Part shown: positions 48,291 through 57,996 of the stretch, one piece after another
Position numbering within the stretch: the first letter of the stretch is position 1
How the letters are laid out: the number at the start of each line of letters is the position of its first letter
Assembly (NCBI GenBank): GCA_900315095.1
Contig: OMXS01000002.1
Span: 62,001 to 126,000, forward strand
From: an uncultured Prevotellaceae bacterium
Lineage (GTDB): Bacteria; Bacteroidota; Bacteroidia; Bacteroidales; Bacteroidaceae
Length of the DNA stretch: 64,000 bases
Reading direction: 5' to 3'
Program-made: the position numbers and the translations under genes
The notes under the pieces: generated by a model
The model's database searches: none
Seen by the model: the letters and a program-made list of their open reading frames with translations, nothing else
What the model was told of the DNA's origin: nothing

Positions 48291-48325
48291 TAAAAGCCAT
48301 CATTTCCGAAGTATGATGGCTTTTA
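48291..48325 (-). terminator. Terminator after the esterase-like gene
   Basis: TAAAAGCCATCAT pairs perfectly with ATGATGGCTTTTA, nine-base loop, followed by AATTG on the minus strand. Confidence 0.8.
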
Positions 48326-48339
48326 AATACTCAGTTACG

Positions 48340-49395
48340 TTAGAAATTTTTTCTTACCCCCTGCCATTCAGGGAATTTCATTTTCAGATAATCGTCATCC
48401 AAGAAGAGGGCAGACTGTCCCACTTTTCCTTTCAACTGCCAATCGAGCCACTTTATCACGGCCTTGGCGTAATTACCACCATACTTCTCGTAATAGGTAC
48501 CGCTGTGACCATCTTTGGAGTTTAACATCACAACAGGAATATTGTCGGCTATGCGTTCATAATCCTTCTGTGCATTGCCGTATGCGATGTCGCCAGGTCC
48601 GCCAATCATATAAAACATTGGTTGGTGCAGGTTCTTCAATGCCTCTTTTGTTGACCCCATCATCTCCATATCGCCTATACCAGAGTTTAGCATTACGCAG
48701 GTCTTGATGCGTGGGTCGTGGGCAACGCCTAATACTTGTGCTCCACCGCATGACTGTCCCATTGCTGCCACATGGTCAAGATCAAGGCAATGGTAGTACT
48801 CCGAACCTTGGGAGGCATTCTGGTCTGTCAGCCAGTCAAGCACCTCCAACAACATCTTCGGATATGTACTGAATTGTAGTGTGGTCGACTGTTGCTTCTT
48901 GGCCTTCTTCACTTTTTTAGCTGCCAGCTCTCTCTGTTTGGCCATCTCTTCATCGCGTGCCTTTCGCTCTTCGGCAGTAAGAGGCATTATCTTTTCACCG
49001 TTGGCCATAATCACCTCTCCCTTTGTTTCAGGATAAGCGGACCTCAGTACGCCTCTCCATTGTGACATTACATCCTCTTCATCGTATGGACCTATGGCTG
49101 CTGCCACATAACCATAGGAGGCTACTTCACTCAGAAGCAGACGCATCTCCACATTGTTATTAAAACAGGCTCCATTGGCATATACAATCACAGGCAGGGC
49201 ACCTTGTTTTGCCACTACCTCTTTTAGATTCTGAGGGCGATACACTGTGAAGCCCGGACAGGAGGCATCTCCCACCACTTCAGACTTGTACGGTCCTGTA
49301 CCACCATCTTCTACTACTTGACGATGAGATGTTTGAGCATTCATCAATCCTACGCTTGCAGCGACCATCATCGCCGTCATTAATAATCTTTTCAT
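48340..49395 (-). CDS. Secreted alpha/beta hydrolase (esterase-like)
   Basis: The 351-residue protein has a signal peptide (about 1-20) and an alpha/beta-hydrolase fold: an oxyanion strand LPVIVYANGACF, the nucleophile elbow GQSCGG with Ser near 222, and a His in KDGHSGTYY. A charged Lys/Ala-rich insert (about 140-175, AAKKVKKAKKQQ) lies between the fold halves. It resembles acetyl xylan/poly-ester hydrolases and chlorophyllase-like families; the substrate is unknown. It stands alone between terminator and the divergent ROK gene. Confidence 0.75.
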   Translation of the reverse strand: MKRLLMTAMMVAASVGLMNAQTSHRQVVEDGGTGPYKSEVVGDASCPGFTVYRPQNLKEVVAKQGALPVIVYANGACFNNNVEMRLLLSEVASYGYVAAAIGPYDEEDVMSQWRGVLRSAYPETKGEVIMANGEKIMPLTAEERKARDEEMAKQRELAAKKVKKAKKQQSTTLQFSTYPKMLLEVLDWLTDQNASQGSEYYHCLDLDHVAAMGQSCGGAQVLGVAHDPRIKTCVMLNSGIGDMEMMGSTKEALKNLHQPMFYMIGGPGDIAYGNAQKDYERIADNIPVVMLNSKDGHSGTYYEKYGGNYAKAVIKWLDWQLKGKVGQSALFLDDDYLKMKFPEWQGVRKNF

Positions 49396-49566
49396 AATCT
49401 TGTCGTTTTCCGATTAGTCCACAAAGTTACACATAAACAAGCAAAATGCAAAAAGAAAACTGTTTTTCTTTTCATTATATAGTGCATAGGCCCTTTTACG
49501 AATTCATACATAATTATGCCACAGACATAAAAAAGTCATTGGTGTAAATAAAGAAAGGCCTAGATG

Positions 49567-49597
49567 TTGATGTTTGTCATCTTTTTTTGTATATTTG
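49567..49597 (+). promoter_or_regulatory. Promoter of the ROK-GH2 operon
   Basis: TTG (49567-49569) and TATATTTG (49590-49597) are 20 bases apart. A 15-codon reading frame (49609-49656) overlaps the ROK start and may affect its translation. Confidence 0.65.
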
Positions 49598-49639
49598 CAC
49601 CTGATATTATGAAGAATATGAAAAACAGTTTTGGATGCT

Positions 49640-50461
49640 ATGAAAATAGGAATTGACTTAGGAGGAACTAATATGCGAGTGGGGCTCATAGATGGTGCCA
49701 CGCTTGTGAATAGTGTGATTGAACCCTGTCCTTCTAAAGGTACAGAGGAAGAAGTGCTTTGTCAGTTGAAGCGACAGATTGCCCAACTGATGAGTCCTAT
49801 GGTGACCAGTATAGGCATCGGTGTACCTTCTGTAGTTGACAGTGTGCAAGGTGTTGTTTATAATGTTGCCAATATTCCTTCATGGAAAGAGGTTCACCTC
49901 AAAGAACTGCTGGAGCAAGAGTTCGGAATTCCCGTGGCGGTGAACAACGATGCTAACGGCTTTGCACTAGGTGTATGGAAATATGGTGAAGGAAAGGGAA
50001 CGCATGATATGGTTGGTCTGACGATGGGCACGGGCATCGGTTCAGGAATCATTATCAACGGTCAGTTGTATAATGGTGTCAACACATGCGCTGGCGAGAT
50101 AGGTTCGCTGCCTTTCAAGGATGCCGATTACGAGTACTATTGCAGCAGTAGGTTCTTCAGTCATCTGCATGGCGACACAGGAGCGAACTTCGCCGATCGG
50201 GCGCGTCGTGGTGACCGACAAGCGCTTGCTGTATGGCAGGAGTTCGGGAAAAACGTAGGGGAACTAATCAAGGCGGTCATGTTTACGTATGCTCCTGAAG
50301 CCATTATAATTGGCGGTGGTATCTCAAGCGCTTTCCCGCTGTTCGAAACTGCTATGCGTGCTTCGTTGGATACTTTCCCGTATCCTACTAATGTAACTGC
50401 TACCCGTATCATACCCTCCACAATGCCTCATGCTGCAATAATTGGAGCATCGTTGCTATAA
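49640..50461 (+). CDS. ROK-family sugar kinase (or regulator) without zinc motif
   Basis: The 273-residue protein starts MKIGIDLGGTNMRVG (phosphate-1 motif), continues with IGIGVPSVVD, the catalytic-base Asp in VNNDANGFALG, GLTMGTGIGSGI (phosphate-2) and IIIGGGIS (adenosine). It phosphorylates glucose, N-acetylmannosamine or related sugars. The Cys-rich zinc motif CxCGxxGCxE of classical ROK proteins is replaced by YEYYCSSRFF, so only one Cys remains. No HTH is present, so kinase is preferred. The ATG at 49640 is used; the frame opens nine bases earlier with a TTG. GH2 starts 13 bases after it. Confidence 0.87.
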   Translation: MKIGIDLGGTNMRVGLIDGATLVNSVIEPCPSKGTEEEVLCQLKRQIAQLMSPMVTSIGIGVPSVVDSVQGVVYNVANIPSWKEVHLKELLEQEFGIPVAVNNDANGFALGVWKYGEGKGTHDMVGLTMGTGIGSGIIINGQLYNGVNTCAGEIGSLPFKDADYEYYCSSRFFSHLHGDTGANFADRARRGDRQALAVWQEFGKNVGELIKAVMFTYAPEAIIIGGGISSAFPLFETAMRASLDTFPYPTNVTATRIIPSTMPHAAIIGASLL

Positions 50462-50474
50462 AAAAACGAAAACA

Positions 50475-53036
50475 ATGATTACAACAATACTATTACGTCA
50501 AAGTAAACGTGGACTGTTGGCTATTGTCATGTTTGTATTGACAATACATGTAAGTGCCATCACAATGAAGTTGACAAATGACTGGCAAGTACAGTCGTCT
50601 AGTAAAATTAACTCGACAGGAGATATTCTGTCCACACCTGCCGCTCAGACTGACGGATGGATTCCCGCGACAGTACCTTCAACTCTGATGGGAGTGCTGA
50701 CTGTCAACGGTATTGAACCAGAAGCGCTTACTGCAGCCGACTATCAGCGTATCGACCGGAAGCAGTTCGAGACGAGTTGGTGGTATCGTACCACGTTCGG
50801 TCTTCCAAAGAGTAAGAAGGGTGAGCGTGTAATCCTCACCTTCGATGGTATTTGCTATCGTGCCAATGTGTGGCTCAATGGCAGGAAGATTGCCGATAAG
50901 AATGACATGTTCGGTTCGTTCCGTCAGTTCAGTTTTGACATCACCAATATTCTGCGTCAGAACAATGTCCTTGCTGTGGAGGTGTTCCGTGCCCAGCCAG
51001 GAGAACCCAATATAGGCTTTGCAGACTGGAATCCGCGTCCTGCTGATGAGAGTATGGGTATCTTCAGAGAGGTAAGTATCAAGACATGCCGAAACGTGAT
51101 GGTAACCCATTCGGCTGTTCGCTCTAGAGTAAATGCACAGAGTCTTGATGAGGCTTGGCTGACCATCACTACAAAATTGACAAATCTTTCCAATAAACCT
51201 GTGACGGGTGTGGTTCGTGGGTCTATTGATGACAAGACTTTTGAATGCCCCGTCACCCTCTCTGCTGGTGAGCAGCGTCTCTTTACTCTTCCTATGGAAG
51301 TTTATGTCGCCCATCCTCGTCTTTGGTGGTGTCATAACATGGGAACCCCTGAGTTGTACAACCTTCATCTGGAGTTCGTGGAGAACGAGGGATTGTCTGA
51401 CAGTGAAGATATACGCTTCGGCATACGTGAGATCAGCAGTTATTTGACGCCCGAAGGCTATCGCGGTTTTATCCTCAACGGACGAAAGGTACTGCTCCGA
51501 GGGGCAGGGTGGACGGACGACATCTATTTGCGTGATACCCCTGAGACCAACCGACTGCAGCTGGAGTATGTGCGTGACATGAACATGAATACTGTTCGTT
51601 TGGAGGGTTTCTGGGGAACATCTCAGAACCTATATGATCTATGCGATGAGCTAGGACTTTTCATTCTTGTCGGATGGAGCTGCCATTGGGAGTGGGAGGA
51701 CTATTTGGGCGCTCCTTGTGATGAACGGTATGGTGGAATCACCAGTAAAGAGAATATCGCATTGATTGGCCAGTCGTTTGAGGATCAGGTACTCTGGCTG
51801 CGCTATCATCCTTCCATCATCGGCTGGTTCGTAGGCAGTGATATGTTGCCCAAACCAGAACTTGAACAACGATATCAGACATTCTTGAGTGAGAATGACG
51901 ACCGAGTCTGTATTATTTCAGCCAAGGCGATGGAGAGTACCATTTCAGGAATGTCGGGTACGAAGATGGCAGGTCCATATGAGTATGTCGGGCCGTCCTA
52001 CTGGTATCTCCCCGATGTTCCTGGCGGTGCCTTCGGCTTTAATACAGAGACAGGTATCGGTGCACAACTGCCAGTGAAAGAGTCGCTTGTCAGAATGCTG
52101 GGCAACCAACTCTTTCCCATAGATAACCGATGGGATGTTCTATGTACAGCCTCTGGTTCTGCAATGAACTCCCTTAGCAAGCTTAATGAGGTAATTCACC
52201 ACCGTTTTGGTGACGCAACCAATATTGACCAGTATCTTAGACGGGCGGATATGCTCAACTATGAGAGCACTAAGGCAATGTTCGAATCATTCCGTGTCAG
52301 ATGGCCCCATACCACAGGTATAATCCAATGGATGCTCAATGGTGCTCGACCAGGTATCTATTGGCAGTTGTACGACTACTACAAGCAGCCCAATGCTGCC
52401 TACTATGCCGTAAAGAAAGCCAATGCTTCCATACAACTGATTTATGACTATCATCGACATGTCGTGTATGCTGTTAACGAGACGTTAGAACCAATTTCCT
52501 TCAAAGCCACCATGAAACTGTTGAAAGGAAAAGAAGAATTGCAGGAGACACAAACTGTGACAGCCGCTCCCGCCACAGTAGTTAAGGTGTTTGGTGTGGA
52601 TGTGTCTGATGTTCCAGCCGCATTTCTTTTTCTCAAAGCATTGGATGAGTTTGGAAAGGAGATATCTACGAATGCTTATTTCCTGCCGATGGAAAAAGAT
52701 ACTTACGACTGGGAGAAAAGCAGTTGGATACATACACCAATCACCAAGTATGCGTCTTATGCTATGCTCGAGGAGATGACGGTAAGTACTTGTCAGTTTT
52801 CGGTGAATAGTAAGTCTGTTTCTTCGGGAAAGATGTATGAGATAATGGTAACGAATCCTGCTGACAAAGTGGCCTTTATGGTTCGCCTCACCGCAAAAAA
52901 CGCGACGGGACAACTATTCTGTCCAGCATATTGGTCGGATAACTATCTGATAATGGCTCCAGGAGAGACGAGAACCATTACCTGCTGGCTACCTACAGTA
53001 CAAAAAACAGATGTGGTTGAGTTCCAGATAGAATAA
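50475..53036 (+). CDS. GH2 enzyme, exo-beta-glucosaminidase-like
   Basis: The 853-residue protein has an N-terminal hydrophobic signal (about 10-28), a sugar-binding jelly roll (40-215), an immunoglobulin-like domain (215-325), a TIM barrel (330-640) and C-terminal beta domains. The barrel shows GSDMLP with acid/base Asp456 and NTETGIG with nucleophile Glu525. An Asp acid/base in GSD is the hallmark of the CsxA-like exo-beta-D-glucosaminidase/mannosidase-related branch. The adjoining ROK kinase gene would phosphorylate the sugar released, which suggests an amino-sugar or glucose product. Confidence 0.85.
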   Translation: MITTILLRQSKRGLLAIVMFVLTIHVSAITMKLTNDWQVQSSSKINSTGDILSTPAAQTDGWIPATVPSTLMGVLTVNGIEPEALTAADYQRIDRKQFETSWWYRTTFGLPKSKKGERVILTFDGICYRANVWLNGRKIADKNDMFGSFRQFSFDITNILRQNNVLAVEVFRAQPGEPNIGFADWNPRPADESMGIFREVSIKTCRNVMVTHSAVRSRVNAQSLDEAWLTITTKLTNLSNKPVTGVVRGSIDDKTFECPVTLSAGEQRLFTLPMEVYVAHPRLWWCHNMGTPELYNLHLEFVENEGLSDSEDIRFGIREISSYLTPEGYRGFILNGRKVLLRGAGWTDDIYLRDTPETNRLQLEYVRDMNMNTVRLEGFWGTSQNLYDLCDELGLFILVGWSCHWEWEDYLGAPCDERYGGITSKENIALIGQSFEDQVLWLRYHPSIIGWFVGSDMLPKPELEQRYQTFLSENDDRVCIISAKAMESTISGMSGTKMAGPYEYVGPSYWYLPDVPGGAFGFNTETGIGAQLPVKESLVRMLGNQLFPIDNRWDVLCTASGSAMNSLSKLNEVIHHRFGDATNIDQYLRRADMLNYESTKAMFESFRVRWPHTTGIIQWMLNGARPGIYWQLYDYYKQPNAAYYAVKKANASIQLIYDYHRHVVYAVNETLEPISFKATMKLLKGKEELQETQTVTAAPATVVKVFGVDVSDVPAAFLFLKALDEFGKEISTNAYFLPMEKDTYDWEKSSWIHTPITKYASYAMLEEMTVSTCQFSVNSKSVSSGKMYEIMVTNPADKVAFMVRLTAKNATGQLFCPAYWSDNYLIMAPGETRTITCWLPTVQKTDVVEFQIE

Positions 53037-53038
53037 TA

Positions 53039-53066
53039 AAAAGGGAAGTGATGCCACTTCCCTTTT
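53039..53066. terminator. Bidirectional terminator between GH2 and araB
   Basis: AAAAGGGAAGTG pairs perfectly with CACTTCCCTTTT over a four-base loop, with T-runs on both sides of the converging genes. Confidence 0.88.
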
Positions 53067-53088
53067 ATTGTTATGTTCGCTTCAAGTT

Positions 53089-54678
53089 TTACTTGTTCTC
53101 TACAGCACATTGCTCAATGGGCAGACAACGCTTGTAGTTGGCGATGTACTTCTCGAAGCCAGCCACATCCTCTGCGGTAGGTGCAATCTCTGTACCTGTA
53201 TTTCCTGCAAAGACCACGTCCTCGAGGTAGTCGGCAAGACTTAGCTTGTTGGGGTTGTTTACCATGTATCCGGCAAGCAGGGCAATACCCCATGCACCAC
53301 CTTCACCAGCAGTTTCCATTACAGAAATCGGTGAGTTAAGGGCGGCTGCCAGCATGCGCTGTCCAACGCCTGCAGTCTTGAAGTAGCCACCATGTCCTGT
53401 GATACGGTCAACTTTGATTTTCTCCTCCTTGAACAGAATGTCATTACCAATCTTCAGTACGCCGATGGCGCCGTAGAGATGGGCACGCATAAAGTTCGCG
53501 AGGTTGAACTTATCGTTAGCAGAACGCACGAACATCGGACGGCCTTCAGCGAGTCCTGTAACAGGTTCACCGCTAACGTAGTTGTATGCCATCAGACCGC
53601 CGCAGTCGGTGTCACCCTCCAGCGCTTTATTAAACAACTTGCCATATACCTCGTTCATATCTACAGGTACACCCAGCAGTTGCTGGTATTCCTTAAAGAG
53701 ATTTACCCAAGCATTGATATCACTAGTACAGTTGTTACAATGAACCATAGCCACCAGAGAACCATCAGGTGTGGTCACCATGTCAATCATCTCGTAAGGC
53801 TTGGACAATTCCTTTTCAAGGACAATCATCGAGAATGATGATGTTCCTGCAGAGACATTACCTGTGCGCTGTTTTACGGCATTGGTGGCAACCATGCCTG
53901 TGCCTGCATCGCCTTCGGGAGGACATACGGGGATACCAGCCTTTAGGTGTCCGCTAACATCCAGTCGTTTTGCACCTTCAGGAGTGAGGAATCCTGCACT
54001 CTCGCCAGCGTTCAGAGATTTCGGCAGGATGTCGAGAAGTTTCCATGAGAATCCCTTGGGAGCTATCAAGTCATCAAATTTCTTCACCATCGTGGCGTCA
54101 TACGTCTTGGTGTTGGGATCAACGGGAATCATACCTGATGCATCACCCACGCCAAGAACGAACTGTCCTGTTACCTGCCAATGCACATAGCCTGCCAATG
54201 TGGTAAGGTACTTGATGTCTCCCACATGTTCCTCATTGTCGAGAATAGCCTCATAGAGGTGGCTGATGCTCCAGCGGAGCGGGATGTTGTAGTTAAAAAG
54301 CTTGGAGAGTTCCGCAGCCGCCTTTCCTGTATTGGTGTTACGCCAAGTGCGGAAGGGAACGAGAATTTCCTCTTTTTCATTGAAGGCCATATAGCCGTGC
54401 ATCATGGCAGAGAAACCGATGGCGGCAAGAGCTTCTATCTCACAGTCATACTGTTTCATCACATCCTTGCGGAGGTCGGCATAGCAGTCCTGCAAACCAT
54501 ACCATATAGCCTCAGTACTATAGGTCCAAAGTCCGTCAACGAGTTGGTTCTCCCACTCGTGCGACCCCTGTGCAATTGGCTTGTTCTCCTCGTCGATGAG
54601 GACAGCCTTGATGCGGGTAGAGCCAAACTCTATTCCGAGAATGGCCTTGCCCGATTCTATTGTTTGCTTTGCATTCAT
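53089..54678 (-). CDS. araB: L-ribulokinase-like FGGY kinase
   Basis: The 529-residue FGGY-family kinase has the ATP-binding start LGIEFGSTRIKAVLID, the sugar-binding GFSAMMHGYMAF region, GDAGTGMVATNAV and the C-terminal GHGGYF and GEGGAWGIALLAGY blocks. FGGY members are close to one another, and xylulokinase cannot be excluded from sequence alone. Its place behind araA and araD, 21 bases after araA, makes ribulokinase the sound choice. It phosphorylates L-ribulose for AraD. Last gene of the operon. Confidence 0.88.
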   Translation of the reverse strand: MNAKQTIESGKAILGIEFGSTRIKAVLIDEENKPIAQGSHEWENQLVDGLWTYSTEAIWYGLQDCYADLRKDVMKQYDCEIEALAAIGFSAMMHGYMAFNEKEEILVPFRTWRNTNTGKAAAELSKLFNYNIPLRWSISHLYEAILDNEEHVGDIKYLTTLAGYVHWQVTGQFVLGVGDASGMIPVDPNTKTYDATMVKKFDDLIAPKGFSWKLLDILPKSLNAGESAGFLTPEGAKRLDVSGHLKAGIPVCPPEGDAGTGMVATNAVKQRTGNVSAGTSSFSMIVLEKELSKPYEMIDMVTTPDGSLVAMVHCNNCTSDINAWVNLFKEYQQLLGVPVDMNEVYGKLFNKALEGDTDCGGLMAYNYVSGEPVTGLAEGRPMFVRSANDKFNLANFMRAHLYGAIGVLKIGNDILFKEEKIKVDRITGHGGYFKTAGVGQRMLAAALNSPISVMETAGEGGAWGIALLAGYMVNNPNKLSLADYLEDVVFAGNTGTEIAPTAEDVAGFEKYIANYKRCLPIEQCAVENK

Positions 54679-54699
54679 AATAATCTGATTTACGTCTTA

Positions 54700-56232
54700 T
54701 TACATCAATGACTTGTTGAGCATGAAGTAAATCTCGTTGTTGCGGAGTTGCTGCTTGAACTCGTATGTCTTTGTCTCTTTGTTGATCTTGACATACTCGA
54801 TGCCGAGCATCTCTGCGAAGTCTTCCCAATACTCCTCGGTGATGTCATATGAGAATGCGCTGTGATGTGTGCCGCCTGCGAGAATCCATGCGCCTGCACC
54901 AATCTCGAATGTTGGCTGTGGAACCCAAAGAGCAGAGGCAACAGGGAGGTTAGGCATTGGCTTCGGCTCGATGCACTCAACTTCCTGTGAGATGAGACGG
55001 AAACGGTTGCCGAGGTCAACAACGGTTGCCTTGATACCGCGACCTGTCTTAGATGTGAATACGAGACGTGCTGTCTGCTGCTTGCGAATACCAATGCCGA
55101 GGAAGTGAACCTCGAGTTTTGGCTTGTCAACGGCGATGAGCGGACAAACCTCGAGCATATGGCTCTGCAGGCAAGACGAGCGGTCGCCAGCGAAGTTAAG
55201 GGTGTAGTCCTCAAGGAAAGAGCAACCTATAGGCATGCCCTGCTGGATAATCCAGAGTGAACGGTAGAGACAAGCCGTCTTCCAGTCGCCTTCAGCACCG
55301 AAACCGATACCCTCTGCCATCAGACGCTGTGATGCAAGACCTGGAATCTGGTCGAAACCAACGAAGTTAGGATCGTTGATGTCTGCATCGCCAAGGTCGT
55401 CGAAGTTGGTGGTGAATGCTGTAGCACCTTCGTCCTTCAGCACGCGGCGGAGTGCAATTTCTGCCTTTGCTGAGTTCTTAACCTTTTCCCAATACACTTC
55501 TTCACCGCTTTCGTCAATCTTGATGGTGTATTCTTTCTTGTACTCTTCAACAAGTTCCTCAACTTCTGCATCGGTAACCTTCTTGAAGTACTCCATCAAA
55601 GAGCTAACTGGATAGTAGTCAACATGATAACCCAGACGCTGCTCGAACTCAACACGGTCGCCATCGGTAACAGCAACGTTGTTCATGTTCATACCGAACA
55701 TAAGGCAGCGAACCTTTCTTGCGTCAGCAACACCAGCAGCAACGCGTGCCCAAACGGCAATCTTCTTCTGAGCCTCTTCGTTCTTCCAGTAACCGCAAAC
55801 CACCTTGCGTGGAACACGCATGCGAGAGCAGATGTGACCGAACTCGATGTCGCCATGAGCGCTCTGGTTGAGGTTCATGAAGTCCATATCCATTGTTTCC
55901 CAAGGAATCTCTGCATTATACTGTGTGTGGAAGTGGAGCAGAGGCTTCTGCAGAGCCTGCAATCCCTTAATCCACATCTTTGCAGGTGAGAAAGTGTGCA
56001 TCCAAGTGATGATACCAACACATTTCTCATCGTTGTTAGCAGCCTTCATTACTGCCTCTACCTCGTTGGAACTGTTTGCTGTTCCCTTATATACTACCTT
56101 AACAGGTATGTTTCCGCTATTGTTAAGGCCTTCAACCATTTCCTTAGAGTGTGCATCAACCTTTACTACTGCATCACCTCCATAAAGCAACTGTGCACCA
56201 GTTACCCACCAAATTTCTAAGTTTTCAAACAT
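54700..56232 (-). CDS. araA: L-arabinose isomerase
   Basis: The 510-residue enzyme converts L-arabinose to L-ribulose with manganese. It begins FENLEIWWVTGAQLLYG, has the CVGIITWMHTFSPAKMW block, the metal-ligand Glu residues in the AEGIGFGAEGDWKTA region and the His in GGTHHSAFSYDI near the C-terminus. Length is typical. It follows araD after a 294-base gap that contains repeats, which may uncouple its expression from the upstream genes. Confidence 0.97.
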   Translation of the reverse strand: MFENLEIWWVTGAQLLYGGDAVVKVDAHSKEMVEGLNNSGNIPVKVVYKGTANSSNEVEAVMKAANNDEKCVGIITWMHTFSPAKMWIKGLQALQKPLLHFHTQYNAEIPWETMDMDFMNLNQSAHGDIEFGHICSRMRVPRKVVCGYWKNEEAQKKIAVWARVAAGVADARKVRCLMFGMNMNNVAVTDGDRVEFEQRLGYHVDYYPVSSLMEYFKKVTDAEVEELVEEYKKEYTIKIDESGEEVYWEKVKNSAKAEIALRRVLKDEGATAFTTNFDDLGDADINDPNFVGFDQIPGLASQRLMAEGIGFGAEGDWKTACLYRSLWIIQQGMPIGCSFLEDYTLNFAGDRSSCLQSHMLEVCPLIAVDKPKLEVHFLGIGIRKQQTARLVFTSKTGRGIKATVVDLGNRFRLISQEVECIEPKPMPNLPVASALWVPQPTFEIGAGAWILAGGTHHSAFSYDITEEYWEDFAEMLGIEYVKINKETKTYEFKQQLRNNEIYFMLNKSLM

Positions 56233-56526
56233 AATGTATCCCCTCTCTTATCCCCTAGATAAAAGGGGAAGACCAAACAGGGGTGCGGGTCTTTAGTTAT
56301 TAATCAATTGTTTGTTTTTCGTTTAGTAGTTTCCCTTTGTGATGTGTCAAAATGCAGTTGTATATCATTCGTGTTCCAAAAGCACGTCTTTCGCGTCTCA
56401 AAGGTATACCTTTCGTGTTGCAAGAAGTGCCTTCTGAGCATGCAAGAAGTGGCTTCTGAGCATGCAAGAGATGCCTTCTTGCATTTCAAGAGACGTTAAA
56501 CGGCATCTTGACACATCCCGTCTTTC
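56233..56526. repeat. Repeat-filled gap between araD and araA
   Basis: The gap contains CCCCTAGATAAAAGGGG at 56256-56272 and three tandem 21-22-bp units GCAAGAAGTGCCTTCTGAGC plus AT (56420-56441, 56442-56463, 56464-56484). Each unit is itself hairpin-prone (AGAAGTGCCTTCT). No real ORF is seen. Confidence 0.85.
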
Positions 56527-57228
56527 TTATTTCTTCTTCTGTCCGTAGTAAGCATTAGGACCATGCTTGCGAGAGAAGTGTTTCTCGATAAGTAGAGGGT
56601 TCATTGTGGTGTTGGGGTTGACAGAGAATGAAACGAATGCCATCTTTGCCACTTGTTCCATAACCACAGCATTATAAACAGCATTGTCGGCGTCTTTTCC
56701 CCAAGAGAACGGACCGTGATTCTTCACCAGAACACCTGGTGTGTGAACGGGGTTGATGTTGCCCTTACGGATGCGTTTCACGATAACGTTGCCTGTCTCC
56801 AGTTCATAGTCGCCCTTTACCTCTGCCTCAGTCATGTCGTCGGTGCAAGGAATCTCATCGTGGAAATAGTCGGCATGTGTCGTTCCGATGTTCGGAATGT
56901 CCTTGCCTGCCTGTGCCCATGCTGTTGCATAAGTGGAGTGGGTGTGCACCACACCGCCAATCTCAGGGAACTCCCTATATAATATAAGGTGTGTGGGAGT
57001 GTCTGACGAAGGGTTAAGGTCGCCCTCAACAACTTTTCCTGTCTGAAGGTCAACCACAACCATGTCCTCTGCCTTCATCGTGTCGTAACTTACGCCCGAT
57101 GGCTTGATAACCACGAGGCCTTTTTCACGGTCGATTGCCGACACGTTACCCCATGTGAATATCACCAGATTGTGCTTTACCAGGTCAAGATTAGCACGGA
57201 ATACTTTTTCTTTCAGTTCTTCTAACAT
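56527..57228 (-). CDS. araD: L-ribulose-5-phosphate 4-epimerase
   Basis: The 233-residue class II aldolase-fold enzyme has the N-terminal [15 protein letters not shown], the phosphate-binding GVSYD, the zinc His pair in [14 protein letters not shown] and His in the [21 protein letters not shown] region. It converts L-ribulose 5-phosphate to D-xylulose 5-phosphate, which feeds transketolase. It follows araR by 11 bases in the operon. Confidence 0.97.
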   Translation of the reverse strand: MLEELKEKVFRANLDLVKHNLVIFTWGNVSAIDREKGLVVIKPSGVSYDTMKAEDMVVVDLQTGKVVEGDLNPSSDTPTHLILYREFPEIGGVVHTHSTYATAWAQAGKDIPNIGTTHADYFHDEIPCTDDMTEAEVKGDYELETGNVIVKRIRKGNINPVHTPGVLVKNHGPFSWGKDADNAVYNAVVMEQVAKMAFVSFSVNPNTTMNPLLIEKHFSRKHGPNAYYGQKKK

Positions 57229-57239
57229 AGCGTTTTGAT

Positions 57240-57917
57240 TTAAAGTTTAAACACTGGTTCTTCCAGATACATCTTCTTGTTGAAGCGATAGAGTGCCGCA
57301 CCTCGCTTTGAAGTTTCCTTATCGATAAGGTCGGTCTTTTCGATGAAGTCTATTGTCTTTATCTTCTTTCTAAAGTTGCGCTTGTCGATTTCCTCTCCGA
57401 GAATGGCTTCATAAACATGTTGCAGTTGCGTCAGGGTGAACAATTCAGGAAGGAGGTTGAAACTAAGCGGTTCTGTGTTTATTCTGCGACGCAGCAGAGT
57501 GATGGCTTTGTTCACCATCTTGTTATGGTCGCTGTAAAGTTTTGGCAACTTCTCCAGTTCCACCCATTGCACCTCGTGCTCTTCGAGCAAGTTCTTATCG
57601 TAGTCGTTGACATTTATAAGCGCACAATAGGCAACGGAAATAACACGCTCGCCAGGATCGCGGTCAACAGCGCCGAATGTGTGTACCTGTTTCATATACA
57701 GGTCTTTCAGTCCTGTAAGTTCATACAAGACCCTGCTTGCTGCTTCGTCAACACTTTCATTATTGTTAACGAAACCGCCATAGAGAGCCCATTCTCCGCG
57801 TCCCGGGTCCATATTGCGATGTCCGAGAAGTATTTTTAACTTATCGTGGTCAAATCCGAAGATTATAACGTCAACAGATACAAATGCTTTGGAATGCCCA
57901 GTATAAAATTCAGTCAT
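57240..57917 (-). CDS. araR: AraR, Nudix-type transcriptional regulator of arabinose genes
   Basis: The 225-residue protein has an N-terminal Nudix-like domain (1-140) and a C-terminal winged helix (150-225, [25 protein letters not shown]). The Nudix box at 48-70 keeps GGFVNNNES but has lost catalytic Glu residues ([10 protein letters not shown] in place of REUXEEXGU), so it should bind a ligand without hydrolysis. Such a Nudix-related AraR controls arabinose genes in Bacteroides (known from the literature). It lies within the operon it should control, between transporter and araD. Confidence 0.92.
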   Translation of the reverse strand: MTEFYTGHSKAFVSVDVIIFGFDHDKLKILLGHRNMDPGRGEWALYGGFVNNNESVDEAASRVLYELTGLKDLYMKQVHTFGAVDRDPGERVISVAYCALINVNDYDKNLLEEHEVQWVELEKLPKLYSDHNKMVNKAITLLRRRINTEPLSFNLLPELFTLTQLQHVYEAILGEEIDKRNFRKKIKTIDFIEKTDLIDKETSKRGAALYRFNKKMYLEEPVFKL

Positions 57918-57941
57918 TTATTTATGAGGTTTTAAGTTTAA

Positions 57942-57990
57942 TAGGTTATGAGGTTTAAACGGCAAGGTGTGCCTTAAACCTCATAACCTA
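57942..57990 (-). terminator. 17-bp inverted repeat between symporter and araR
   Basis: TAGGTTATGAGGTTTAA (57942-57958) is the perfect complement of 57974-57990. It follows the symporter stop and may reduce read-through into araR or stabilise the upstream mRNA. A weak T-stretch follows on the minus strand. Confidence 0.75.
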
Positions 57991-57996
57991 AGTATT

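Noticed and set aside
56304-56499. Cys- and His-rich frames of about 60 codons on both strands in the araD-araA gap
   Set aside because: They follow the 22-bp repeat and lack promoters; chance frames in repeat DNA.
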